From: JBPOFM01 sp041391925
GTDB taxonomy: Bacteria; Bacteroidota; Bacteroidia; Flavobacteriales; Flavobacteriaceae
Assembly: GCA_041391925.1 (NCBI GenBank)
Contig: JAWKNA010000004.1
Coordinates: 248,001 to 312,000, forward strand
Direction of reading: 5' to 3'
DNA length: 64,000 nt
Shown: one piece after another, positions 51,883 through 59,023 of the stretch
Layout: every line of letters begins with the position of its first letter
Position numbering within the stretch: position 1 is the stretch's first letter
Program-made: the position numbers and the translations under genes
The notes under the pieces: model-generated
Seen by the model: the letters and a program-made list of their open reading frames with translations, nothing else
Told to the model about the DNA's origin: nothing
The model's database searches: none

Positions 51883-51996
51883 TTCTTTCCTAGACTTCTT
51901 TATATAATTCGTGATATACGCAACAAGTGTAAATGCCTACCAATTGAGAGGTATCTCTTAACTAACCTCATTAAATATAAACTAGCTTTTAAAAAA

Positions 51997-52055
51997 AATT
52001 GCCTAGCCAGTTCACACTTCGTGTTAGTGTCGTAAGTAGATGAGAACAGGCAATT
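51997..52055 (-). other. Long-armed hairpin 3' of the TIR gene
   Basis: On the minus strand AATTGCCT (52055-52048) and AGGCAATT (52004-51997), 8 bp each, close a 43-nt loop that contains a small ACAC/GTGT hairpin. A T8 run follows the second arm. It may be a terminator with a branched loop, or a recombination-site-like fold at the end of a cassette. Confidence 0.5.
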
Positions 52056-52069
52056 ACTTATAGCCAATG

Positions 52070-52078
52070 TTGCCAGTA
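52070..52078. repeat. Left 9-bp inverted repeat of the TIR cassette
   Basis: TTGCCAGTA here is matched by TACTGGCAA at 52886-52894. The two arms point inward and bracket the TIR gene. Confidence 0.6.
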
Positions 52079-52083
52079 GGTTT

Positions 52084-52863
52084 TTATTTTTCGTTCAATA
52101 CTTTTCTTGTTTGTCTCACAAGGTTTACAAATAATTCTTCTTTTTCATTTTCATCCATTTTGCTCACAGGCCTGTTCGGTGGATTCATTGCTTGGAATTG
52201 ATTTAAATCGTCAAATTCCTCAAAAAGACAAGGTTTTAAAATAACAATTAAAATAACAGCACCTTCCTTTTCTGCTGCTTCTAATAAAGGTGGAAGTTCA
52301 TCTGAAGAAATGAAATCTGAACCTAAAAAATCAGTACTCACCAACAGAATTGCAACTTTAGTTTCCAAAATAGCTTTTCGGATTTCATCTTTCCATTTTT
52401 GTCCAGGCTGTATTCTTGAATCATCCCAAAAGTAGATTTGACTTTTAAAAGGTTTAAAGTGTCTTTGAATATCACTTAAATATTCTTTATCTAAATGACT
52501 ATAACTAACAAAAACTTTTTCTCGTATGCTTTTGTCTTGAATTTCATATTTCTGATGGACAATTTTCGGTAAATTCCCTAATTCTTGAATTAGGTAGAAA
52601 ATTAGTCTTTCAGCCGAAATTTCGTAATGGCAAGTAGGACTTGGATTTCCTCCGTGTGACCTGTTTCGATGTTCTATTAATTGTTCGGTTACAGTATTTT
52701 GTATTTCGTCCAAAAATATTGCCTTAAATTCAGGTGAATAGAAGTCAGATAATCGATATTTTAATTCACTCAATTTTTCAGATGATTCTATATTTGGATT
52801 TGAAAGTGAGCTTTCTTCATAAAATTCTCTTGCTTCTTCTCTAATAATTTTTTCTTCGTTCAT
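52084..52863 (-). CDS. TIR-domain protein, candidate anti-phage effector
   Basis: A 259-aa protein. The C-terminal TIR domain (about 115-250) reads EKVFVSYSHLDKEYLSDIQRHF (box 1), IYFWDDSRIQPGQKWKDEI (BB loop), and VSTDFLGSDFISSDELPPLLEAAEKEGAVILIVIL, where the Glu of SDEL fits the NADase catalytic Glu. The N-terminus is helical with no recognised sensor. TIR proteins of this type deplete NAD or make signalling nucleotides in response to phage. Only the TIR gene lies between the 9-bp inverted repeats, so it may move as a single-gene cassette. Confidence 0.85.
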   Translation of the reverse strand: MNEEKIIREEAREFYEESSLSNPNIESSEKLSELKYRLSDFYSPEFKAIFLDEIQNTVTEQLIEHRNRSHGGNPSPTCHYEISAERLIFYLIQELGNLPKIVHQKYEIQDKSIREKVFVSYSHLDKEYLSDIQRHFKPFKSQIYFWDDSRIQPGQKWKDEIRKAILETKVAILLVSTDFLGSDFISSDELPPLLEAAEKEGAVILIVILKPCLFEEFDDLNQFQAMNPPNRPVSKMDENEKEELFVNLVRQTRKVLNEK

Positions 52864-52885
52864 TTTTAGTTTGATGAAATCAAAT

Positions 52886-52894
52886 TACTGGCAA
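52886..52894. repeat. Right 9-bp inverted repeat of the TIR cassette
   Basis: TACTGGCAA pairs with TTGCCAGTA at 52070-52078. Just outside it GAAAAGT and ACTTTTC (about 52908-52939) form another hairpin next to the restriction gene. Confidence 0.6.
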
Positions 52895-52992
52895 AGGTCT
52901 TGTATATGAAAAGTAGCGGATAAATCCCACGAACTTTTCGGTTTATAACTGACCTTATATTTTATTATTCTTTTGTCAAAGCTCCAAAATCG
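52895..52992. other. Structured gap between TIR cassette and restriction gene
   Basis: The stretch GTATATGAAAAGT...ACTTTTCGGTTTATAAC is palindromic: GAAAAGT/ACTTTTC form a stem, and ATAAATCC and GGTTTAT offer an alternative stem. It looks like a recurring intergenic palindrome, not a gene. Confidence 0.4.
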
Positions 52993-53775
52993 CTATTTTT
53001 TATTGTATTTATCAAAATATTCATCAATTTCAAGTCTGAGCTCCACACCTATTTTTTCAAAAATATCCAGCAAATTATGATATGCACCAGTGCCACCTAA
53101 AAAATCCCAAAATTCTTGTGCTACTTTCAATTCGTTATCCAAATCTAACATTCCTGCCATTGTCCACCTAGAATATGGTTTAGGTTCATACGGATTGTAA
53201 GGTATCGCAATTAATGTATTTACTTTTGCTAAAGGATTATCTGCAAGAACACAAGCTGTCCATTCCAATAATGTTCTTTTAAATTCTTTGAAGCCACCTT
53301 TATTTGGTTTTGCAGTTTTAATGTCAAAAAGAAAAAGCTCATCATCTTTGGCTTTTAACCAAACATCTACTTTTGTTGGTTTAACTGTTTTCATTTTACC
53401 AATATTGCTAACCTTTCTAATAGATTCAATTTCTTCATCTTTTAAAGGTTTTTTTGTGGCAGCAGTTAAGTCATCCATAATGTCTTGAATAACTCTTTGA
53501 GCAGATTCACTTATATTTAAGCCAACTGTCGCTTGAGATTTTGCTTCTTTAAATTTTGATGCTGCTAAAGCTATAGCAACTGGTTCAAAAATACTAGTTC
53601 CAAAATTTGTGTTAAGGGAATGAATAAAAGAAAAAAGTGCCATCCTGTCTTTTCCAAGTAATCGAGTATGAAAGGGCATAACCGCAGGTTCTGGGTTGTA
53701 ATTTTGAAACTTGTTTCTAAGTCCAGTTTTTAAAACTTTTTCCACTTGAATAATTTGTTCTTTTGTAAGTGCCAT
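52993..53775 (-). CDS. Type II restriction endonuclease, TdeIII-like
   Basis: A 260-aa protein resembling the TdeIII/MjaII-type restriction endonucleases: LTKEQIIQVEKVLKTGLRNKFQNYNPEPAVMPFHTRLLGKDRMALFSFIHSLNTNFGTSIFEPVA at the start, and a catalytic-type region (about 137-165) KVDVWLKAKDDELFLFDIKTAKPNKGGFKEFKRTLLEW, in which Asp, Asp-x-Lys fit PD-(D/E)XK. The family is reported for GGNCC-type sites, but the site of this enzyme cannot be told. It lies in a minus-strand operon with an unknown gene and the methyltransferase. Confidence 0.68.
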   Translation of the reverse strand: MALTKEQIIQVEKVLKTGLRNKFQNYNPEPAVMPFHTRLLGKDRMALFSFIHSLNTNFGTSIFEPVAIALAASKFKEAKSQATVGLNISESAQRVIQDIMDDLTAATKKPLKDEEIESIRKVSNIGKMKTVKPTKVDVWLKAKDDELFLFDIKTAKPNKGGFKEFKRTLLEWTACVLADNPLAKVNTLIAIPYNPYEPKPYSRWTMAGMLDLDNELKVAQEFWDFLGGTGAYHNLLDIFEKIGVELRLEIDEYFDKYNKK

Positions 53776-53776
53776 A

Positions 53777-54916
53777 TTAAAATAATTCTTCTAATCCTGA
53801 ATAATAAGGGTAATGTGTTTTAATAGCTGGAGTGTCTTCTGCAGCTATTATTTCATTTCTTTTTGCTGGAGTCACATTTTCCAAAACACAGTGATAGTGG
53901 TAATGTTTACCATCAGCAAAATCATGATGTGTATGAGTTAGAGTTGCCGCCCTTCCTCTGGAATATTTAGAATATTTACAATCACCATTCAAAATTTGTT
54001 CTCTTGTGAAAATATTGCAATTCGTTAAACATTTAATTTCTGTTCTATCAATATCATAATCAAAGTTCGAATAGTTTGCAATTACAAATGGGCAAAAATT
54101 TATCCATTTTTTACAGCTTGGACATCTATCAGAGTTCCTGGAATTAATTGTATCAATGGTTGCTGTTGGTATTGCTGTTTTAAGTGAAAATGAACCTGAT
54201 TGAATTTCTTTTTTTATTCCTACTTCTATTCCAAACGTACGTTTATCTTTTGTAATGATTAAAAAATCAGGTGGAACTAAATGGTCTGATTTACTATAAA
54301 TTTTTTGATGAAGTAATAATGGTAGTATGTAACCCAAATCATTTCTAATAACAAAGATGTAAACCAATAATTCATGCCAAAGCCCACCAGCAGTCTTTGG
54401 GAGAAGTTTGTCAAAATATTTACTTATTGTTTTGCCTTCTACTGAACCGGGCAATCCTACTTCTGCCGCATAATCTCTTAAGGGTTGAAAATTGTCTTCA
54501 TGTTCAATAAGTGGAATTTGCGTGATTAGGTAATCTAAAAATCTATTACGTCTTTGAACATTAACGGTAATTGATTCAAAGCACATTAAGAGGTTTACGA
54601 AATGTAAAATTCCTTTCGTAAAATGTTCTTTTTTATCAAAAGTTGTTCTTGTTGTTCCCATTGAATAAAACGCTCTACCCAAAAGGAAATATTCAAATAA
54701 ATCCGCTAATATTAGTTGTCTATCATTTTTGTTGTATAGTTGTTCAAACGCATTTATTTCTGAAAAAGAATTTATTAATTCGTCCAAATTTGATTGGTAA
54801 ATATCTAAATCAGTTTGCTCTAAAGGAATGACATAATTTGCTGGATTATTGAAAAAATCATGTAGAGCCTTGAGGTGTTTGATTGATTGCTCCGTTTTAT
54901 CAAAGAATTCGTTCAT
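53777..54916 (-). CDS. Unknown Cys/His-rich protein in the RM operon
   Basis: A 379-aa protein. The N-terminal half is helical. A middle part GGLWHELLVYIFVIRNDLGYIL and VPPDFLIITKDKRTFGIEVGIKKE (about 180-235) could be a PD-(D/E)XK-like core (H-E helix, PPD, I-E-V). The C-terminal third has a Cys/His-rich zinc-type stretch, CPSCKKWINFCPF, CLTNC and a His cluster HTHHDFADGKHYHYHC. It overlaps the methyltransferase stop by 1 bp (TAATG) and ends 1 bp from the endonuclease gene, so it is in the same operon. I do not know its role; it may be a second nuclease or an accessory subunit. Confidence 0.7.
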   Translation of the reverse strand: MNEFFDKTEQSIKHLKALHDFFNNPANYVIPLEQTDLDIYQSNLDELINSFSEINAFEQLYNKNDRQLILADLFEYFLLGRAFYSMGTTRTTFDKKEHFTKGILHFVNLLMCFESITVNVQRRNRFLDYLITQIPLIEHEDNFQPLRDYAAEVGLPGSVEGKTISKYFDKLLPKTAGGLWHELLVYIFVIRNDLGYILPLLLHQKIYSKSDHLVPPDFLIITKDKRTFGIEVGIKKEIQSGSFSLKTAIPTATIDTINSRNSDRCPSCKKWINFCPFVIANYSNFDYDIDRTEIKCLTNCNIFTREQILNGDCKYSKYSRGRAATLTHTHHDFADGKHYHYHCVLENVTPAKRNEIIAAEDTPAIKTHYPYYSGLEELF

Positions 54917-56493
54917 TACTTAGTTTTAAGATGGAAGATTATTTCAGAATATGCCCCTTTATCTTTCTCAGTTCTGTTTAAAACTGGTCGTTTGTATTGA
55001 TTTACTATTTTCATTCCGGCATTTTCTGCAATAGTTGGGTACATATTGAACTTGTCATTTGCTACTAAGAAAATATCGTAATCATCAACTAAAAATCTTT
55101 TGGAGTTATTTAAAACATCACTTATACCTTTGATGTAGCTTTCCCGAGCAGCTTTCCCTTTCCCTTTGTATAGTGATCCAATCTCTAATTCATCTTGTCT
55201 TTTGAGTTCAAATAAATCATAAGCATAAGCGTGTTGCTCGTGATAATCTATTAAGCCAACATAAGGAGGAGAAGAGAATATACCTTTAATTTTTTGTTTT
55301 TGAATTAACTTGGCGAATTCTGGATTTGAATTATTAAGTTGTTCAAAAATATCAATATTTCTACTGTCTCCTGTTAAACAATTGTGAAAAGTATTTTTTC
55401 TCAACCTATCATATTGACCAAGTCTTTTTACTGTATCTTTTGAATAGGTGTTCCACCATTTCATAATTGAAAATAACGGCTTACACATTTTGCCGTGTTT
55501 ACTACAATAGTAAGTAGTTGTAACTGGTTCTAATAACGTTGCTAAATCTGCGTGAGTTGTTGCTCTGCAACTTCTAATTGTTCTACTTAGTATTACACAA
55601 AGAATTTTTTTAGTTTCTGGATTTTGAACTTTTTTAATTTCGTTATGAACAAACTCTATTTCTTCTCTAATATGTTGGGTGTACCACTTGTCAAGGAATG
55701 AATTTTCATTTTCTTGACGAAGTTTAATTTTATACTGTTCGACAAGTTTGTTATATACTGGTAAAAATTCTTTTTCTTTTTCAGCACCAAAAGCTTTTTC
55801 GTCAATCTCTTTTTGTTTGACTTTGTATTTGTATTCGGGAACAGGGAAATATTTGTTATTGAAAACATAAAGTTTTTGTAATAGCTTCTGTTCAAAATCC
55901 ACTGCGTTTGCATCTGCTATAAACTTATTTAATGCTTTTGAGATTTTGCTTATTTCAGTTTGAACATCTATTAGGTTGTATTTTTCAACTTTGCAGTTTC
56001 CTATCATTGTATTAAAAGCAGACACGTCAACTCCGATTGCGTGTATCCCTAATTCACAGGCTTGAACCATTGTGGTTCCACTTCCTGAAAATGGGTCTAA
56101 AACAATGTCGCCTGTCTTAAAATAGACTTCTTTTTTGAATTTATCTACATGGTCATCCAAAAAGTATTCAACCAATTGCGGTATGAATTTACCTTTATAA
56201 GGATGTAATCTATGAACGTGTTTTGTAGTTTCTGCTTCTTTATATTCTTCAAATGACAAAGCCCAATTTAAGTCATCACCAAGTTGCTCTTTCCAATCAT
56301 CTTGTCTTGATTTGTTTTGTTCTTTGTAATACTCAATTAAGTCTTCTTTTAAAACTTGTGTATTACCATTATCACCTAATTTTTTTACTCTGCCATATTG
56401 TATTAAATATGAAATATTTGAAGGAGTAATATTTTTGTCCAAATGTTCAGTTGCCCATTGGCTTGCTTCTTTTATTGATAATAATTCTGGCAT
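54916..56493 (-). CDS. DNA methyltransferase of the island 2 RM system
   Basis: A 525-aa enzyme. A short HTH/excisionase-like DNA-binding start (LLSIKEASQWATEHLDKNITPSNISYLIQYG) is followed by motif I VLDPFSGSGTTMVQACELG (about 131) and motif IV FSSPPYVGLIDYHEQHAYAYDLF (about 404). SPPY in motif IV suggests N4-cytosine or N6-adenine methylation. It should protect the host against the downstream endonuclease. ATG 56493 is chosen because it lies just past the stop of the HTH gene (56495); the ORF is open 15 codons upstream. Order: HTH regulator, methylase, unknown, endonuclease. Confidence 0.88.
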   Translation of the reverse strand: MPELLSIKEASQWATEHLDKNITPSNISYLIQYGRVKKLGDNGNTQVLKEDLIEYYKEQNKSRQDDWKEQLGDDLNWALSFEEYKEAETTKHVHRLHPYKGKFIPQLVEYFLDDHVDKFKKEVYFKTGDIVLDPFSGSGTTMVQACELGIHAIGVDVSAFNTMIGNCKVEKYNLIDVQTEISKISKALNKFIADANAVDFEQKLLQKLYVFNNKYFPVPEYKYKVKQKEIDEKAFGAEKEKEFLPVYNKLVEQYKIKLRQENENSFLDKWYTQHIREEIEFVHNEIKKVQNPETKKILCVILSRTIRSCRATTHADLATLLEPVTTTYYCSKHGKMCKPLFSIMKWWNTYSKDTVKRLGQYDRLRKNTFHNCLTGDSRNIDIFEQLNNSNPEFAKLIQKQKIKGIFSSPPYVGLIDYHEQHAYAYDLFELKRQDELEIGSLYKGKGKAARESYIKGISDVLNNSKRFLVDDYDIFLVANDKFNMYPTIAENAGMKIVNQYKRPVLNRTEKDKGAYSEIIFHLKTK

Positions 56494-56494
56494 A

Positions 56495-56815
56495 TTATTT
56501 ATGTTTTGTAATTCCGTATTTAATTTTATTTTCTGCAACTTTTAAAATATTCAAATCAGCATCTTCATCCAATATTTTGTAAGCGATTTGGTCACTTAAA
56601 AATTCATTTAGTAACTCCTTTTCATCAACCATAAAAAAATCTGAAATCTTTTTGATTAATGGTTTATTGGGTTGCCTTTCGTTACGTTCAATTTTTGCGA
56701 GTAATGAAATATCAATTTCAATATTAGTTGCAACTTCTTTTAAGGTAAAATTTCCATTTTCTCTAAGAATTCTTAGATGCTCTCCGAATGTTGTATATTT
56801 TTTCAAATCCGCCAT
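56495..56815 (-). CDS. Xre-type HTH regulator (candidate RM controller protein)
   Basis: A 106-aa protein. The HTH reads FGEHLRILRENGNFTLKEVATNIEIDISLLAKIERNERQPNKPLIKKISDFF (about 10-61). It heads the methylase operon, and its upstream region carries GTCCAA/TTGGAC half-sites at 56828-56873. This arrangement is typical of controller (C) proteins that delay the restriction enzyme until methylation is complete. It is somewhat longer than the classical C proteins (about 80 aa), so the role is inferred from context. Confidence 0.75.
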   Translation of the reverse strand: MADLKKYTTFGEHLRILRENGNFTLKEVATNIEIDISLLAKIERNERQPNKPLIKKISDFFMVDEKELLNEFLSDQIAYKILDEDADLNILKVAENKIKYGITKHK

Positions 56816-56827
56816 TGGTCATATTTT

Positions 56828-56873
56828 GTCCAAAAATACAAAGTGTTTTATAAATTGGACAATAAAAGTCCAA
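56828..56873 (-). promoter_or_regulatory. Candidate C-box operator of the RM operon
   Basis: GTCCAA half-sites at 56828-56833 and 56868-56873 and TTGGAC at 56855-56860. The last two make a perfect inverted pair with a 7-bp centre. They lie 13 to 58 bp before the start codon of the HTH gene. Confidence 0.6.
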
Positions 56874-57193
56874 AAAGTTTTCAACATTTTTCGAGTGGTG
56901 GAAAAAACAGTTTTTTTTGTTTTCAGATTTAGCTTTTGTATCGGAAAACCCAATGTGATAAATCTGTGGCTGTTTTTAAGTTTATGAACAATTTTGATAG
57001 ATGTATACATATACATTATTCCATTAAATTAATGGATATGAGGAATTTTGTTGCTTATTATATTGCTGGTAGCGTGATTCCGGGCAATGACAAAGAGGTG
57101 GCGGCTTAATGTTATTAAAATCTGAAACAATCCCGATAGTTATCGGGAAAGAATGACAGAGGTGGAGTGAAAGAAAAATTTTGGGCACAAAAA
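56874..57193. other. Gap between RM operon and gene B
   Basis: No gene is seen. The stretch holds a TCCATTAA/TTAATGGA-type palindrome near 57020-57036 and a CCCGATA..TATCGGGA palindrome at 57131-57149, like one inside the array at 10519. These are dispersed-repeat pieces. Confidence 0.45.
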
Positions 57194-57227
57194 AAAACCA
57201 CAGCCCTTTGTAAAGAGTTGTGGTTTT
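57194..57227. terminator. Terminator downstream of gene B
   Basis: AAAACCACA (57194-57202) pairs with TGTGGTTTT (57219-57227). With A- and T-tracts at both sides it could stop transcription from either strand; on the minus strand it follows gene B. Confidence 0.8.
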
Positions 57228-57272
57228 GATGCCAAAGAGAGACCACCTCCAATGGCTGGTATACATTGAGGA

Positions 57273-58259
57273 CTATAGATTTTTATAGTCTTTTATCCTT
57301 TTGAACTCGATGCCACTGACCATACGGTACTGTGGGCTACGAGCTCCGAAGAAACCCAATACTACCTTTTTAACTCCATAGGCTACCTCTACCAAACCAT
57401 TGATTGGCGCATAGATTGTAATGTTGCGATCTAAGCGTGCCATCTTAAGGTCTACTGATGTAACGGTTACTGCTTGAAGCGTATTGTACATGGCATCCCG
57501 TCTGGTAGTCCATGCAGCGACTGTAAGGTCTGCTGGTGCGACGTATTCTGGGTATGCCGACAAAAGCTCAATAAGTGAATCTACATGCTTAATCTGATTG
57601 GTGTGCGACTGGTGGCTGGCACTGACGTGGTCTTTGTTGTCAGTGGTTTTTAGCTTGATTATACGCTCACCTTGAATGAGACTGTTGATGCTTTCGCAGC
57701 GTTTTACGGCTTCAACAGGTGCTCCACAAATAGCAAACACATTTTTGGTACGTGTAGCGTCTTTTTTAAGTTTACTAAAAGCAACAGTCTGCGCATCAAT
57801 GTCCTGTTGGTAAAGTGACAATTTATTGGTCACTGTCTCAACTGAAGCATTGGCTGTAGTGTAAAGAAGTTCTAAGTTAGACAAGGCATATAAGGGATTG
57901 GGTGACACGTAGTCGCTCCCAAAACCTATGATGATTTGCTTCAGCATGGCGAAGTGCTGTACGTTAATGGAATGACCCGTTTCACGATAGCGTGCTGGTT
58001 TCTTTTTCTCCTTAACAGCCTTTAAGTCAGCAGAGCCAGCTTGGGCTTTGGTGACGCGCTTGGTAAGAGCTTTTGCTTTAGATTCTGCTTCCGGACTTTC
58101 CATCTTAGCAGTCGGAGCCTTTTGCTCCTCACCCTGTAGCACTTCTTTCATAAGAAGGTTGTTTTGCTGCAGGCCATCATTGGCCTCATGTCCCAGGGCT
58201 GGGGAATCATGATCGTTTAATTGGTACGACGCAAAACCATTATTATGGTATGTTTCCAT
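57273..58259 (-). CDS. Uncharacterised protein family member B (DKHVSASH family)
   Basis: A 328-aa paralogue of the protein at 9514-10458. It shares ETGHSINVQHF, FGSDYVSPNPLYALSNLELLYTTANASVETV, DNKDHVSASHQSHTNQI, DLTVAAW, DLKMARLDR and NGLVEVAYGVKK. The N-terminal 100 residues are charged and low in complexity (METYHNNGFASYQLND... then Lys/Ala-rich). ATG 58259 is chosen; the in-frame GTG at 58295 would lie in the structured leader. A TTTG-N21-TATATTTG promoter at 58488-58520 gives a leader of about 220 nt with two hairpins. It points into island 2 and has its own terminator. Function unknown. Confidence 0.72.
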   Translation of the reverse strand: METYHNNGFASYQLNDHDSPALGHEANDGLQQNNLLMKEVLQGEEQKAPTAKMESPEAESKAKALTKRVTKAQAGSADLKAVKEKKKPARYRETGHSINVQHFAMLKQIIIGFGSDYVSPNPLYALSNLELLYTTANASVETVTNKLSLYQQDIDAQTVAFSKLKKDATRTKNVFAICGAPVEAVKRCESINSLIQGERIIKLKTTDNKDHVSASHQSHTNQIKHVDSLIELLSAYPEYVAPADLTVAAWTTRRDAMYNTLQAVTVTSVDLKMARLDRNITIYAPINGLVEVAYGVKKVVLGFFGARSPQYRMVSGIEFKRIKDYKNL

Positions 58260-58353
58260 AATGTTTTTGGTCCACGGTAGCTTTGGGTTGCCCACGGTAA
58301 CGCACGAGCACTGCTACGTGTTTTTAAACTGTGCGTTGTGGGTCATGCGGTGT

Positions 58354-58370
58354 GGTGCCACGATGGCACC
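58354..58370 (-). promoter_or_regulatory. Leader hairpin of gene B
   Basis: GGTGCCA (58354-58360) and TGGCACC (58364-58370) form a perfect 7-bp stem with a CGA loop. A second pair ACGCAC (58300-58305) / GTGCGT (58331-58336) lies closer to the start codon. Confidence 0.5.
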
Positions 58371-58487
58371 ATCAACTGCATGAAAAAAATAATCGTTATG
58401 AAACGTTGTAAAAAAAAGCGCTTAGAGTCGTTCGGCTTTTTAGACAGCTACTCGAGATTAGCAGCTATAGGTCAATTGACTTTGAGA

Positions 58488-58520
58488 CAAATATATAAAC
58501 GAATTTCGTTAATGTGCAAA
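58488..58520 (-). promoter_or_regulatory. Promoter of gene B
   Basis: On the minus strand TTTG (58517-58520) and TATATTTG (58488-58495) are separated by 21 bp, a good Bacteroidota promoter, about 230 bp before ATG 58259. Confidence 0.6.
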
Positions 58521-58820
58521 TATATTCGACGAAATGCATACAAATAATTTTATCTACGTAGGTGCAAACTTGTTGAAATCCGCGTCCTTGCTCAGAAATC
58601 TATCAATGAAAAAAAAATAATAATTAGGGTATAAAATTATAAATATGATGCTGTAAGGTCTATTTTATGTATAAAAAATTGATTAAAAAGGTTATCTATA
58701 GAGAATATGATAATTGCCGAAATTGCTATTTGTAGCCTTCTTGCTGACCATGGGGAACTATGTTGCCAACGCTAATCGGTTATTTTGAGGAAAATTTGTG
58801 TAAGAAAATTAAAAAAATAC
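58521..58820. other. AT-rich gap
   Basis: No gene or clear repeat is seen here; it is AT-rich with a possible TACGTAG/ATGCATTTCG pair near 58530-58560 that echoes the region upstream of gene A. Confidence 0.35.
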
Positions 58821-58934
58821 TTGCATATTATCGAAATAATATGTATTTTAGCGAACATTTAGATTTTTTGCTTGTGTTTTCATAGATGCATGTCCAACGA
58901 ACCGTGGTGTAGGAAAGCCACGGTTTGAGGACAT
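58821..58934 (+). ncRNA. Candidate small RNA: promoter plus nested hairpin
   Basis: TTG (58821-58823), a perfect CATATTAT/ATAATATG inverted repeat, and TATTTTAG (58844-58851) with 20-bp spacing form a promoter-like unit. About 40 bp on, AACCGTGG (58900-58907) pairs with CCACGGTT (58918-58925) inside an outer ATGTCC/GGACAT pair (58890-58934). No ORF is coded here. It may be a small RNA or a leader. Confidence 0.4.
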
Positions 58935-59023
58935 GAACTCGAGGACCAAAGACGCTTGCCCAGCGCCAAAATCAATCCCTTCATTTATAGCCTTACTAGA
59001 GTTGGATACGATGGATTTTCTTG

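Noticed and set aside
56819..57016. 65-aa minus-strand ORF upstream of the HTH gene
   Set aside because: It lies across the presumed operator and promoter and has an unlikely composition.
58338..58547. 69-aa plus-strand ORF opposite the leader of gene B
   Set aside because: It runs antisense across the gene B promoter and hairpins and has no known motif.
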